Part shown: positions 43,332 to 52,532 of the stretch, one piece after another
Position numbering within the stretch: position 1 is the stretch's first letter
How the letters are laid out: every line of letters starts with the position of its first letter
Assembly: GCA_035626475.1 (NCBI GenBank)
Contig: DASPNP010000050.1
Location: forward strand, 85,502-149,501
Direction: 5' to 3'
DNA length: 64,000 nucleotides
Source: DASPKT01 sp035626475
Lineage (GTDB): Bacteria; Pseudomonadota; Alphaproteobacteria; Azospirillales; Azospirillaceae
The notes under the pieces: model-generated
What the model was told of the DNA's origin: nothing
The model's input: only the letters and a program-made list of their open reading frames with translations
Database searches by the model: none
Program-made: the position numbers and the translations under genes

Positions 43332-43361
43332 CCCTTCGGACAGGCGGACCCCCGCGCCGAT

Positions 43362-43392
43362 TTGGCGTTAGCAAAGGCGTCCCGCCTATACT
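43362..43392 (+). promoter_or_regulatory. Candidate promoter of the DUF2336 gene
   Basis: TTGGCG (43362-43367), 19-bp spacer, TATACT (43387-43392), in a short A+T-rich patch 78 bp before the start. Spacing is longer than ideal. Confidence 0.4.
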
Positions 43393-43470
43393 ATTACTTA
43401 CATCGTATCGCCCGGCGCGTTCCGCGTCGGCGCGTCACCGTCGGAGCGGATGGGAGTCGGACGGGCTGAA

Positions 43471-44577
43471 ATGACCGAGACCCTGACCCAGCAGGACGTT
43501 CAGCGCCTGCTGACCGATCCGTCGCCCGGCACCCGGGCGGAGATGGCGGCCAAGGTCGCCACCCAGTTCGGTGCCGAGGCGCTGAGCGAGTCCGAGCGCA
43601 AGCTGGCCGAGGACATCGTCCGCCTGATGGCGCGCGACGCCGCCGTGCGTGTGCGCTCCGCCCTGTCGGACAGCCTGAAGTCCCACGCCTCCCTGCCGCG
43701 CGACGTGGCGCTGAGCCTCGCCAAGGATGTCGAGGAGGTGGCGCTGCCCTTCATCGAGGTCTCGGCCGTCCTGAACGACGCCGACCTGATGGAGATCATC
43801 CGCAGCGGCTCCGCCGACAAGCAGACCGCCGTCGCCAGGCGCCCGGCCGTCTCGGAGAAGCTGGCCGAGGCGCTGGTGGAGACCGGGGCCGAGAAGGCCG
43901 TCGCGGCGCTGATGGCCAACGAGGGGGCGAAGGTCACCGAGACGGCCCTGTCGCGGGCCATCGACCGTTTCCCGGCCAGCGACGCCGTCCATGCCCCGAT
44001 GATCGAGCGCGGCAAGCTGCCGGTGACGGTGGCCGAGCGGCTGGTCGCCATGGTGTCGGAGCAGCTGCGCGAACGGCTGGTGCAGAAGCACGAGCTGCCG
44101 CCCGCCATGGCCAGCGACATCGTGCTGCAGAGCCGCGAGCGCGCCACCTTCGGGCTGGTCGGCGGCGCCGGCGAACGCGAGCTGGAGATGCTGGTGGAGC
44201 AACTCTACCGCAACGGCCGTCTGTCGCCCTCGCTGCTCATCCGGTCTCTCTGCCTGGGCGACGTCTCGTTCTTCGAGGTCTCGCTGGCGCAGCTGGCCCG
44301 CGTGCCGGTCGCCAACGCCCGGCTGTTGATCCATGACGGCGGCAGCCTCGGCCTGAAGTCGATCTTCGACAAGGCCGGCCTGCCGCAGAAAATCTTCCCG
44401 GCGGTGAAGGTGGCGCTGGAGGTCCTGCGCGAGACCGGCTTCGACGGCGGCGAGCACGATCTGGAACGCCGCCGCCGCCGCGTCCTGGAGCTGATCCTGA
44501 CCCAGTTCGAGGAGATGGCGAGCGACGACCTCGACTATCTCCTGAACAAGCTGTCGGATCTGACCGTCACGCTCTGA
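43471..44577 (+). CDS. DUF2336 domain protein
   Basis: 368 residues, all-helical, no membrane segment or signal. HEAT-like repeats cover the N-terminal two-thirds; DVALSLAKDVEEVALPFIEVSAVLNDADL and the SADKQTAVARRPAVSEKLAEALV block (abbreviated to their ALPFIE and VARRP cores) are typical of DUF2336 proteins, which are common in Rhodospirillales and Rhizobiales. FEEMASDDLDYLLNKLSDLT closes it. DUF2336 proteins often accompany two-component or PAS signalling genes, but their function is not established. ATG 43471 was chosen over an upstream in-frame start at 43450. Confidence 0.8.
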   Translation: MTETLTQQDVQRLLTDPSPGTRAEMAAKVATQFGAEALSESERKLAEDIVRLMARDAAVRVRSALSDSLKSHASLPRDVALSLAKDVEEVALPFIEVSAVLNDADLMEIIRSGSADKQTAVARRPAVSEKLAEALVETGAEKAVAALMANEGAKVTETALSRAIDRFPASDAVHAPMIERGKLPVTVAERLVAMVSEQLRERLVQKHELPPAMASDIVLQSRERATFGLVGGAGERELEMLVEQLYRNGRLSPSLLIRSLCLGDVSFFEVSLAQLARVPVANARLLIHDGGSLGLKSIFDKAGLPQKIFPAVKVALEVLRETGFDGGEHDLERRRRRVLELILTQFEEMASDDLDYLLNKLSDLTVTL

Positions 44578-44660
44578 ACCCACCCCCGGCCGCCGCCCGG
44601 AACCGCCGGGCGGGGGACGATGTTACCCCTCGGACGTGCAACGGACGGGGGATGCCTTCC

Positions 44661-45440
44661 ATGAGCGACGCCGAGCGGCGTACCGGGGATACGGGGTACA
44701 AGAGCGCCCGCGAGATCGAGGAGGACATCCTCGGCATCCGGTCGCGCCTGACCCGCACCATGCGCGAGATCGAGCGGCGCCTGTCGCCCGACGCCATGAC
44801 CGGCGACCTCGGCGCCGTCGCCAAGCATCTGGTGGAAGGCACGCCGCACCCCATCGCCGACGCCATCCGCCGCAACCCGCTGCCGGCCGCGCTGATCGCC
44901 GTCGGTGCCGCCTGGCTGGCGCTGGAGGTCTTCCGCGGGGACCGCGCCAAGGATACGGGCACGCACCATCTGACGCTGCCGGAGGGCGCGGTCCTGGACC
45001 AGGCCTCGGCCGACGTGCTGGCCGACCTCATCGGCGTGGCGCGGCAGGGGACCAAGGCGCTGCGCCAAGCCGGCCAGTCCTTCGCCGACGGGCATGCGCA
45101 CCAGGTGCTGCGCTCGGTGGCGGAAGAGCGGGGGCGTACCGCCGCCATCCTGCAGTCCGAGCTTCAGCGCTTCGGCATCGACGCCGTCCATGGCGACGCG
45201 CCGACGGGCGACCATATCGCCGCCTGGGGCCGGGCGCTCCAGGCCATCGACGGCGGCGACCAGCACGCCATCCTGCGGGCGGTCGAGGCCGGCGAGGACG
45301 CCACGCGGGAGAAGTTCCGCGCCGCCCTGACCAAGCCGATGCCGGAGAGCCTGCGTGTCCTGGTCGCCGGCCGCTTCAACGAGGTGGAGCGCAGCCACGC
45401 GCGGGTGAGCGCGCTGCTGCACGCCGTCGCACGGGCCTGA
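44661..45440 (+). CDS. DUF3618-containing protein with DUF2383-like C-terminus
   Basis: 259 residues. An N-terminal DUF3618 segment (about 12-80) shows the IEEDILGIRSRLTRTMREIERRLSP pattern (core I-x-x-T-R-x-x-I-E-R-x-L) and a hydrophobic stretch PLPAALIAVGAAWLALEVF (75-93) that could be a membrane helix. The last 70 residues contain GEDATREKFRAAL...ARVSALLHA, like a stress-related DUF2383 domain. Such proteins often lie beside YihY and phage-holin genes in envelope-stress loci. Probably one operon with the following YihY gene, 13 bp away. Confidence 0.75.
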   Translation: MSDAERRTGDTGYKSAREIEEDILGIRSRLTRTMREIERRLSPDAMTGDLGAVAKHLVEGTPHPIADAIRRNPLPAALIAVGAAWLALEVFRGDRAKDTGTHHLTLPEGAVLDQASADVLADLIGVARQGTKALRQAGQSFADGHAHQVLRSVAEERGRTAAILQSELQRFGIDAVHGDAPTGDHIAAWGRALQAIDGGDQHAILRAVEAGEDATREKFRAALTKPMPESLRVLVAGRFNEVERSHARVSALLHAVARA

Positions 45441-45453
45441 GGGGGAGGCGGTC

Positions 45454-46449
45454 ATGACGCATCGGTCGGCCGGGCGCGATGAGGTTCTGCAGAACGAGAG
45501 CCCGGAGGAGCAGAAGGCGAAGGGCCGGCACGCCGACAGCCCGACGGAGATTCCCGCCCGCGGCTGGTGGGAGATCCTGAAGCGGACCTGGGCCGAGGCC
45601 GGCAAGGACAACATCTCCATCGTCGCCGCCGGCGTCGCCTTCCTGGGCCTGCTGGCGTTGTTCCCGGCCATGGCGGCGACCGTGTCGATCTACGGGCTGA
45701 TCGCCGATCCCAGCGACATCGACGACCATCTGCGCTCGCTCGGCGGCTTCCTGCCGGGCGACATGGTGGACGTGCTGGCCGGACAGCTCGACACGCTGGC
45801 GACGGCCAACACCGACAGCCTCAGCTTCGGCCTGCTGCTGAGCCTGGCGGTGGCGCTGTGGAGCGCCGCCGGCGGCGTGAAGTCGCTGATGACGGCGCTG
45901 AACATCGCCTTCGAGGAGGAGGAGAAGCGCGGCTTCATCAAGTTCACCCTGACCGCGCTCGTCCTGACGCTGGGCTTCATCATGCTGATGATCATCAGCA
46001 TCGGCGTGGTCATCGCCATCCCGGCGGCGCTGAACTTCATCGGCATCGGCGAGACGCTGGAGTGGGTGGTGCGCATCGCCCGCTGGCCGCTGCTGGCGAT
46101 CGCGCTGACGGCGGCGCTTGCGGTCATCTTCCGCTACGGTCCCTGCCGCGCCAAGCCGCAGTGGAAATGGGTCAGCTGGGGCGCCGGCGCGGCCGTGCTG
46201 CTGTGGATGCTCGCCTCGGTCGGCTTCTCGATCTACATCTCCAACTTCGCAGACTACAACAAGACCTACGGGTCGCTGGGCGCCGGCGTGATCATGCTGC
46301 TGTGGCTCTATATCGGCGCCTACGCGATCCTGCTGGGCGCGGAGCTGGACAGCGAGATGGAGCGCCAGACCGCCAAGGATACCACCGACGGTCCCGGCAA
46401 GCCGCTCGGCGAGCGCGGGGCCTTCGTGGCGGATACGGTGGCGAAGTAG
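45454..46449 (+). CDS. YihY/BrkB-family inner-membrane protein
   Basis: 331 residues with about six hydrophobic segments and a hydrophilic N-terminus of about 50 residues. GVAFLGLLALFPAMAATVSIYGL, SFGLLLSLAVALWSAAGGVKSLMTALN (core LWSA..G..SL..ALN) and the final LWLYIGAYAILLGAELD identify the family. Often called ribonuclease BN in old annotations, but it is a membrane protein of unknown transport role. ATG 45454 follows GGGGGAGG. Co-transcribed with the DUF3618 gene. Confidence 0.9.
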   Translation: MTHRSAGRDEVLQNESPEEQKAKGRHADSPTEIPARGWWEILKRTWAEAGKDNISIVAAGVAFLGLLALFPAMAATVSIYGLIADPSDIDDHLRSLGGFLPGDMVDVLAGQLDTLATANTDSLSFGLLLSLAVALWSAAGGVKSLMTALNIAFEEEEKRGFIKFTLTALVLTLGFIMLMIISIGVVIAIPAALNFIGIGETLEWVVRIARWPLLAIALTAALAVIFRYGPCRAKPQWKWVSWGAGAAVLLWMLASVGFSIYISNFADYNKTYGSLGAGVIMLLWLYIGAYAILLGAELDSEMERQTAKDTTDGPGKPLGERGAFVADTVAK

Positions 46450-46474
46450 GTCATCGGGCGCGGCTCTGGGGCGT

Positions 46475-46585
46475 GGTGCGTGCTTCGACAAGCTCAGCAT
46501 GAGGGAAGGGGGATGCCAGGCACCCCCCTTTCGACGCGTTCAAGCAGCACAATGGTCCTCAGCCTGAGCCTGTCGAAGGCCGCGC
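46475..46585. repeat. Repeat family B (copy 3)
   Basis: TGCTTCGACAAGCTCAGCATG (46480-46500) and CTCAGCCTGAGCCTGTCGAAG (46558-46578) are opposed arms with GGGGGATGCCAGGCACCCCC inside. Between the convergent ends of the YihY and hrpB genes. Confidence 0.75.
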
Positions 46586-46607
46586 GCCGTCAACGTACCG
46601 GCAGGAC

Positions 46608-49103
46608 TCAGGTCCCCCGCCGCTTGGCGCGCGCCGTCGGCTCGGCCTGCATGGGGTCGTCGGGCCAGTAGTGCTTGGGATAGCGGCCGGCGAGGTCCTT
46701 CTTCACCTCGCGGTAGGTGTTGGCCCAGAAGCTGGCAAGGTCGCGGGTCACCTGGATCGGGCGGTGCGCCGGGGACAGCAGGTGCAGCAGCACCGGCACC
46801 CGGCCGCCCGCCACCCTGGGGGTCTCGGCCAGCCCGAACATCTCCTGCAGCCGCACCGCCACCACAGGCGTCTCGCCGGCATAGTCGACCGGGATGCGCG
46901 AGCCGCTGGGAACGGTCAGGTGGGTCGGGGCGTGGCGCTCCAGCTCCTGGCCCCTGGCCCAGTCCAGCAAGCCGGTCAGTGCCGCATGCAGATCGATCCG
47001 CTGCAGATGCCCCAGGCGCGAGACGCCGGTGAGGTAGGGCGCCAGCCAATCCTCAAGGATCGCCAGCAGCGCCTCGTCCGAGACGTCGGGCCAGGCCTCG
47101 CCCTCGATCCGGCGCAGGAAGCCGACGCGCTCGCGCCAGTTCCGCAGCCCGTCGGTCCAGGGCAGGCAGGAGAGGCCGGTCTCGCGGATGCCCTGCAGCA
47201 TGGCTTCCAGCACCTGAGCCGCCGGCGGGCTGCGCTCGACAGCGTCGGCCAGCGCCAGTTCGAACAGCCGCCGCCGCCGCCGCACCAGCACGGCCCCCTC
47301 GCGCGCGTCCCAGGCGACGATGGACTCGTTCCTGATCTCGGCCTCGAAGACCTCCTCCAGCTCGGCGATGGAAACGGGAGCGGCCAGATAGACGCGGCTT
47401 TCCCGCGCCTGCCCATCCAGGTCGGCGATCGCCAGATAGTCGCTGGCGGCCAGCGGGTCGGCCGGGTCCAGCACCGCGCCGCGCCCGTTGGAGAGCTTGT
47501 ACTGGCCCTGTCCGCCCGGGCGCTTCTGGGCGATGCGGTCGGGATAGGCGAGGGCCAGCAGCATGCCGGCGCGGTCGGGGCGCACGGGCGCATCCGAGGG
47601 CACCCGCAGCTGGCGGCGCAGCTCCCGCGCCGCCTCGCGCACCTGCCGCAGGCCGCCCGCGTCGGCACCGCCACCGTCGGTCTGGCGCGCGGCGATCTCC
47701 AGCCGGGTGCGGATGTCGGCGTCGCGGCGCCCGTCGCGCACGATGTCGCGCTCGCCCAGCAGCGCCGCCAGCAGGCAGGCCTCGCCGCCCATGCCGGCCT
47801 GGGTCCCGCGCAGCACCATGTGGGCGAGGCGGGGATGCAGCCCCAGCCCGGCCATGCGGGTGCCGTGCGGCGTGATGCGGTTGTCCGCATCCAGCGCCTC
47901 CAGCTGCCGCAGAAGCGCGCGCGCCTGCTCCAGCCCGGCCGGGGGCGGCTGGTCCAGCCAGGGCAGCTCGGCGGCATCGGTCACACCCCAATGCGCCAGC
48001 TCCAGCGCCAGCGGCGCGAGGTCGGCGCGCAGGATCTCCGGCGCGGTGAAGGGGGTGAGCGCCCGGTCCGACGCCTCGCTCCACAGCCGGTAGGCGATGC
48101 CGGGGCCCAGGCGGCCGGCGCGGCCGCGGCGCTGGTCGGCCGAGGCGCGCGACACCCGCACCGTTTCCAGCCGGCCCATGCCGCTGCGCGGGTCGAAGCG
48201 GCTCATGCGCGACAGGCCGCCATCGATGACGACGCGCACCCCCTCGATGGTCAGGCTTGTCTCGGCGATGGAGGTCGCCAGCACTACCTTGCGCCGGCCT
48301 GATGGTGCCGGGCGGATCGCCGCCTCCTGAGCGTCCAGCCCGAGGTCGCCGTAGAGCGGCGCCAGCATGACGTTGCTTGGCAGACCGCCGTCCTCCAGCG
48401 CCCGCTGCGCCCGCCGGATCTCGCCGGTGCCGGGCAGGAAGACCAGCACGCTGCCATCCTCCTCCGCCAGCGCCCGGCGCACGGCGCGGGCGACTGACGC
48501 CTCCAGCCGCTCGTTCGGCCCCGGTTCCAGGAAGCGCGTCTCGACCGGGTGCGCCCGGCCCTCGCTAGTGACCAAGGGCGCGCCGCCCATGAGGGACGCC
48601 ACCGGCCCGCCGTCGAGCGTGGCCGACATGGCGACCAGGCGGAGGTCGTCGCGCAGCAGCCCCTGGCTCTGCAGGCAGAAGGCCAGCGCCAGGTCGCCGT
48701 CCAGGCTGCGCTCGTGGAATTCGTCGAACAGCACGGCGCCGACGCCGTCCAGCGCCGGATCGCCCTGCAGCTGCCGCAGGAACAGGCCCTCGGTCACCAC
48801 CTCGATGCGCGTCGCCGGGCCGACCCTGCTGTCCAGACGCACCCGGTAGCCGACCGTCTGGCCGACCGGCTCGCCCAGCGTGTCCGCCATACGCTTGGCG
48901 GCGGAGCGGGCGGCGAGGCGTCGGGGCTCCAGCATCACGATCCTGGCCCCGGCCAGCCAGGGGCGGTCCAGCAGGGCCAGCGGCACCCGCGTCGTCTTGC
49001 CGGCGCCTGGCGGCGCCTGCAGCACGGCGTTGGGGCCGGCGTCGAGCGCTTGCAGCAGCTCCGGCAGGACGGCGTCGATGGGCAGGGGCGGCAGCGCGGT
49101 CAT
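46608..49103 (-). CDS. hrpB: ATP-dependent helicase HrpB
   Basis: 831-residue DEAH-type SF2 helicase. Walker A APPGAGKTT lies at residues 30-38, DEFHERSLDGDLALAF near 120-135 contains the DEAH-box as DEFH, SATLDGGP is motif III, and the C-terminal motif VI region is QRRGRAGRLGPG. HA2 and HrpB-specific C-terminal domains fill the rest. Function in bacteria is poorly defined; RNA metabolism is presumed. Start ATG 49103. Length and motif order match family. Confidence 0.95.
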   Translation of the reverse strand: MTALPPLPIDAVLPELLQALDAGPNAVLQAPPGAGKTTRVPLALLDRPWLAGARIVMLEPRRLAARSAAKRMADTLGEPVGQTVGYRVRLDSRVGPATRIEVVTEGLFLRQLQGDPALDGVGAVLFDEFHERSLDGDLALAFCLQSQGLLRDDLRLVAMSATLDGGPVASLMGGAPLVTSEGRAHPVETRFLEPGPNERLEASVARAVRRALAEEDGSVLVFLPGTGEIRRAQRALEDGGLPSNVMLAPLYGDLGLDAQEAAIRPAPSGRRKVVLATSIAETSLTIEGVRVVIDGGLSRMSRFDPRSGMGRLETVRVSRASADQRRGRAGRLGPGIAYRLWSEASDRALTPFTAPEILRADLAPLALELAHWGVTDAAELPWLDQPPPAGLEQARALLRQLEALDADNRITPHGTRMAGLGLHPRLAHMVLRGTQAGMGGEACLLAALLGERDIVRDGRRDADIRTRLEIAARQTDGGGADAGGLRQVREAARELRRQLRVPSDAPVRPDRAGMLLALAYPDRIAQKRPGGQGQYKLSNGRGAVLDPADPLAASDYLAIADLDGQARESRVYLAAPVSIAELEEVFEAEIRNESIVAWDAREGAVLVRRRRRLFELALADAVERSPPAAQVLEAMLQGIRETGLSCLPWTDGLRNWRERVGFLRRIEGEAWPDVSDEALLAILEDWLAPYLTGVSRLGHLQRIDLHAALTGLLDWARGQELERHAPTHLTVPSGSRIPVDYAGETPVVAVRLQEMFGLAETPRVAGGRVPVLLHLLSPAHRPIQVTRDLASFWANTYREVKKDLAGRYPKHYWPDDPMQAEPTARAKRRGT

Positions 49104-49229
49104 GGCGGGGTAGATAGCGCGGGGGCCGCGGCGGGACCAGCGGGAGTTGCGGCTGTTCAGAAGGCGCGCCGTCGTGTAGTCCTTATTCCTCGTCTTCCAT
49201 ACCTGAAGTCAGAACCCGGAACCGCCTGA

Positions 49230-49922
49230 ATGTCCGCTCTCAAGACCGTCGTCGTGCCCGTGAACCGGGCGGGATGGCCTTTCATCGCCGCCTTCGCGAT
49301 CGTCTCCGTCCTGCTGATGTCCGTGTCCGAGCCGCTGGGCTGGATCGGGCTGGTGCTGACCGCCTGGTGCACCTACTTCTTCCGCGATCCCGACCGCGTG
49401 GTGCCGACCCGCCCCGGTCTGGTGGTCAGCCCGGCCGACGGCATGGTGCAGATGATCACCCGGGCCGTGCCGCCGCCGGAGCTGGGCATGGGCGAGGAGG
49501 CGCTGACCCGCGTCAGCATCTTCCTGAACGTCTTCAACGTGCACATCAACCGCGTGCCGGTGGCCGGCACCATCCACACCGCGCGCTACAAGCCGGGCAA
49601 GTTCCTGAACGCGGCGCTGGACAAGGCGAGCGACCTGAACGAGCGCATGAGCGTGCGCATGACCACGACCGACGGGCGCGACCTCGTCTTCGTGCAGATC
49701 GCCGGCCTGGTGGCCCGCCGCATCATCTGCGACCTGAAGGACGGCCAGACCGTGCTGACGGGCGAGCGCTTCGGCCTGATCCGCTTCGGCAGCCGCACCG
49801 ACGTCTACCTGCCGGAAGGCGTGGAGCCGCTGGTGGTGGTCGGGCAGCTGATGATCGGCGGCGAGACGGTCATCGCCGACCTGACCGGCACCGAGCCGCA
49901 GCGCCAGGGCGAGGTGCGCTGA
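49230..49922 (+). CDS. psd: Phosphatidylserine decarboxylase (short form)
   Basis: Converts phosphatidylserine to phosphatidylethanolamine. 230 residues with an N-terminal membrane-anchoring part (about 15-52), SPADGMVQ, RVSIFLNVFNVHINRVP, and the self-cleavage site FGSRTDVYLP in which Gly187-Ser188 is split to form the pyruvoyl prosthetic group. Length fits the short bacterial Psd class. Its stop overlaps the pssA start by one base. Confidence 0.95.
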   Translation: MSALKTVVVPVNRAGWPFIAAFAIVSVLLMSVSEPLGWIGLVLTAWCTYFFRDPDRVVPTRPGLVVSPADGMVQMITRAVPPPELGMGEEALTRVSIFLNVFNVHINRVPVAGTIHTARYKPGKFLNAALDKASDLNERMSVRMTTTDGRDLVFVQIAGLVARRIICDLKDGQTVLTGERFGLIRFGSRTDVYLPEGVEPLVVVGQLMIGGETVIADLTGTEPQRQGEVR

Positions 49923-50776
49923 TGCCCCGGCCGCGCGTATTCAAGGGACGCCGGCCGATCCGCCCGCCCAGGCTGGGCGGGCTCACGCTCAACAAGATGC
50001 TCCCGAACATCCTGACCCTGCTGGCGCTGTCGGCTGGGATGACGGGCATGCGCTTCGCCATCCAGGGCCGGTTCGAGGAGGCGGTGATCTCCATCATGGT
50101 CGCCGCCGTCCTGGACGCGCTGGACGGCCGCATCGCCCGCCTGCTGAACGCCCAGAGCAAGTTCGGCGCCGAGCTGGACAGCCTGTCCGACGTGGTCAGC
50201 TTCGGCGTGGCGCCGGCCATGGTGCTGTGGATGTGGACGCTGGACGAGGGGCGCGCCTATGGCTGGGTGGCGGCGCTGCTCTTCGCGGTGTGCGCCGCGC
50301 TGCGGCTGGCCCGCTTCAACACCATGCTGGGGTTGGCGGCGGACAAGCCGGCCTGGGCCTACAACTACTTCACCGGCGTGCCGGCGCCGGCCGGCGCGGC
50401 GCTGGCCCTGCTGCCGCTGATCGCCAGCTTCGAGATCGGGGCGGAGATCATAGGCCATCCCGTGCTGGTCGCCATCTGGACCATCGCCATCGCCTGCCTG
50501 ATGATCAGCGCCATCCCGACCTACAGCCTGAAGGGCCAACGGATCCCGCAGCGCTACGTCGTCTTCGTGCTGGTCGGCGTCGGCCTGCTGGCGGCGGGCG
50601 TGGTCAGCGCGCCCTGGACCACCTTCACCGTCATCGCGCTGATCTACCTGGCGAGCCTGCCCTTCAGCGTGCGCCAGTACAGCCGCCTGAAGGCGGAAGC
50701 CGAGCGGCTGCAGGGGCTGGAGCCCGAGCCGGCGCCCGACGACACGCCGAAGACCGAACCGCCGCCGGCGGCGTGA
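49922..50776 (+). CDS. pssA: CDP-diacylglycerol-serine O-phosphatidyltransferase
   Basis: Makes phosphatidylserine, the substrate of Psd encoded just upstream. 284 residues, six to eight hydrophobic segments. The CDP-alcohol phosphotransferase signature D-G-x2-A-R-x8-G-x3-D-x3-D is complete: DGRIAR followed by GAELDSLSD (about 62-85). It ends in an acidic/Pro-rich cytoplasmic tail. The TGATG junction with psd indicates coupled expression. Confidence 0.96.
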   Translation: MPRPRVFKGRRPIRPPRLGGLTLNKMLPNILTLLALSAGMTGMRFAIQGRFEEAVISIMVAAVLDALDGRIARLLNAQSKFGAELDSLSDVVSFGVAPAMVLWMWTLDEGRAYGWVAALLFAVCAALRLARFNTMLGLAADKPAWAYNYFTGVPAPAGAALALLPLIASFEIGAEIIGHPVLVAIWTIAIACLMISAIPTYSLKGQRIPQRYVVFVLVGVGLLAAGVVSAPWTTFTVIALIYLASLPFSVRQYSRLKAEAERLQGLEPEPAPDDTPKTEPPPAA

Positions 50777-50792
50777 CGTCAGGGAACGAAGC

Positions 50793-51122
50793 ATGCCGGC
50801 GGCCGTTGGCTCCGGCATGCACCTCGTCCAGATCCTGCTCCCCCTCTACGACAATGACGGCAAGGACCTGCCGCGCGCCGAGTATGGCCGCGTGCGGGAG
50901 GAGCTGGTCGGCCGCTTCGGCGGGCTGACCGCCTATACCCGCGCACCCGCCGAGGGGCTGTGGGAGGGGGGCGAGGGCCGCTGCCGCGACGATGTGGTGC
51001 TGCTGGAGGTGATGGTCGAGGATCTCGACCGCGCCTGGTGGGCCACCTACCGCCAGGACCTCGCCCGCCGCTTCCGCCAGGAGACGATCCTGGTCCGGGC
51101 GCAGGCGGTGGAGACGCTGTAG
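50793..51122 (+). CDS. Small conserved-looking hypothetical protein
   Basis: 109 residues, no signal peptide. HLVQILLPLYDNDGKDLPRAEYGRVREELVGRFGGLTAYTRAPAEGLW is summarised by its ILLPLYDNDG and FGGLTAY cores. The rest has VLLEVMVED and a C-terminal FRQETILVRAQAVE, like a small ferredoxin-fold protein. The ATG at 50793 has AGGGA upstream at 7 bp; a second ATG at 50817 is possible. It is in the same direction as pssA but 16 bp away. Function unknown. Confidence 0.7.
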   Translation: MPAAVGSGMHLVQILLPLYDNDGKDLPRAEYGRVREELVGRFGGLTAYTRAPAEGLWEGGEGRCRDDVVLLEVMVEDLDRAWWATYRQDLARRFRQETILVRAQAVETL

Positions 51123-51151
51123 GACTGCCATCGCATTGATGTGGCACCGAA

Positions 51152-51296
51152 TAACGGCAGCGTTGAGGGTATGCGTCCTTCGACAGGCTCAGGATGAGGA
51201 GGTTTGTTGCTGCTCCCAGCTGAGCCTGCAGCGACTGCGATCCGGGAGTGCCTGGCATCCTCCCTCCCTCATCCTGAGCCTGTCGAAGGACGCAGG
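51152..51296. repeat. Repeat family B (copy 4)
   Basis: Arms CCTTCGACAGGCTCAGGATG (51178 onward) and its complement CATCCTGAGCCTGTCGAAGG (51269 onward), with CTGCTCCC and GGGAGTGCCTGGCATCC inside and an outer ACGGCAGCGTTG shared with copy 1. Most complete copy in the window. Confidence 0.8.
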
Positions 51297-51330
51297 ACGG
51301 CCCAGCCTCTCCCGACCTACGGCGTTGGGC

Positions 51331-51651
51331 TCAGTGCAGCAGCCGCGCCCGGTTCTGGGCGGCGGCGGGGCCGGTGTCGGACAGGCGCTCGCCCATGGCG
51401 TCGATCTCGTCGGTGAGGCGGCGGTTGGCCTGGCTCAGTGCTTCGATGCGCGCGCGGCTCTCGTCGAGCTGGCGCTGCAGGCGGGCGACGCCGTCCGCGA
51501 GATGCCGGCAGGCCTGGGCCTGGCGCGCCGCGTTCTCGTCCACCCGCTTGCGCAGCGCCGCGACCAGTCCGGCGCAGAACGCCCCCAGCAGCAGCCCGAA
51601 GACCAGGGCCCCGATCAGGGTGGAGACGGAAAGGACGGCGATCCAGTTCAT
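51331..51651 (-). CDS. Small membrane protein with coiled coil
   Basis: 106 residues from the ATG at 51651. One membrane helix (about 3-28; GALVFGLLLGAFCAGLVAAL) is followed by a predicted coiled coil (about 35-92) rich in Arg, Glu, Leu and Gln with heptad-like spacing. Function unknown. Size and layout recall small septum or envelope coiled-coil proteins, but nothing firmer can be said. Confidence 0.6.
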   Translation of the reverse strand: MNWIAVLSVSTLIGALVFGLLLGAFCAGLVAALRKRVDENAARQAQACRHLADGVARLQRQLDESRARIEALSQANRRLTDEIDAMGERLSDTGPAAAQNRARLLH

Positions 51652-51772
51652 ACGCGGCACCGGGAGGCGGAGCGGCGGCCCCGTGGTCGGTGCCGCCCGG
51701 CCTTTCACATGGGGTGCCGCAGGCCCTGCGAAAAGAGCCTGTCAGCGAGCCTGACCGTCAGGACAGGGCCTC

Positions 51773-52051
51773 TCAGGAAAGCGGGCGGGCGGTGCGGGGA
51801 TCGACCGAGAGCTTGACCTCGCGTCCCGCACGGTCGATGGCGGTCACGCTGTAGCTGCCTTCCTCGGCGGTGATGGAGATCACCCGTTCGACCGGCCCGC
51901 GTTCGAGCGAGGCGGCGATGCTGGACACCGGCAGCGAGTCGGCGGGGATGGCGGCCTGGGCCCGGTCCTTGACCGAGGTGACCGCGATCAGCAGAAGCGC
52001 GGCCATGTTGAAGGCGCCGATGGCGATGGCGGAACGTCCGTCGAGTCGCAT
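51773..52051 (-). CDS. Small PepSY-like exported protein
   Basis: 92 residues. An N-terminal hydrophobic segment (about 9-27) is likely a signal anchor. VERVISITAEEGSYSVTAIDRAGREVKL (core I-x-x-Y-x-V-x-A-I-D-x-x-G-x-E) and VDPRTARPL match a PepSY domain, a module that often inhibits or senses proteases in the periplasm. The ATG at 52051 has GGAGGAC upstream. Partner unknown. Confidence 0.65.
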   Translation of the reverse strand: MRLDGRSAIAIGAFNMAALLLIAVTSVKDRAQAAIPADSLPVSSIAASLERGPVERVISITAEEGSYSVTAIDRAGREVKLSVDPRTARPLS

Positions 52052-52190
52052 GTCGTCCTCCGACTGTGTCGTTTGTCTCCATGGGCAGGAGAGCCCGGGA
52101 TCGGCGCTGAAGTTCGGCCGGATCTGGGCGATTTCGGGGCAGGGGAGCCGAAACCCGCCCCGCAATTGCGGGACGGGTCCGGGGCGGGGA

Positions 52191-52532
52191 TCAGGGCGCC
52201 GTCGGCTCGGGCTGGCGCGACAGGGCGGTCGCCTTCAGCTCGGCCAGATGGTCGCCGAAGGCGTGGATCACCGGCATGAAGCGCTCGAGCTGGTCGCGGG
52301 CGACATGGGCGTCGGTCTTCAGGATGATGGAAGGCGCCGAGGACATCAGCTTCTCCGCCCGGAAGGGGCCGACCTTCTCGTCCAGGAACATGGACAGGCC
52401 CATGATGATGCCCAGCGTCACGTCGTCGGGCGCCTTCGGATCGGCCAGCACCTCATGGAGTTGCTCAAGGAGGCCGAAGGTCACGATCGAGGTCCGCTCG
52501 ATGGTGTCGTCGTGCCCGATTTCCTTGGCCAT
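52191..52532 (-). CDS. Hypothetical helical protein
   Basis: 113 residues, soluble, mostly helical. KEIGHDDTIERTSIVTFGLLEQ opens it; a LGIIMGLSMFLDEKVGPF stretch (about 41-58) is hydrophobic but too short and charged to be a sure membrane span. It ends in a Pro/Gln-rich tail. No family recognised. Start ATG 52532 with GAGAGG upstream. Confidence 0.55.
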   Translation of the reverse strand: MAKEIGHDDTIERTSIVTFGLLEQLHEVLADPKAPDDVTLGIIMGLSMFLDEKVGPFRAEKLMSSAPSIILKTDAHVARDQLERFMPVIHAFGDHLAELKATALSRQPEPTAP

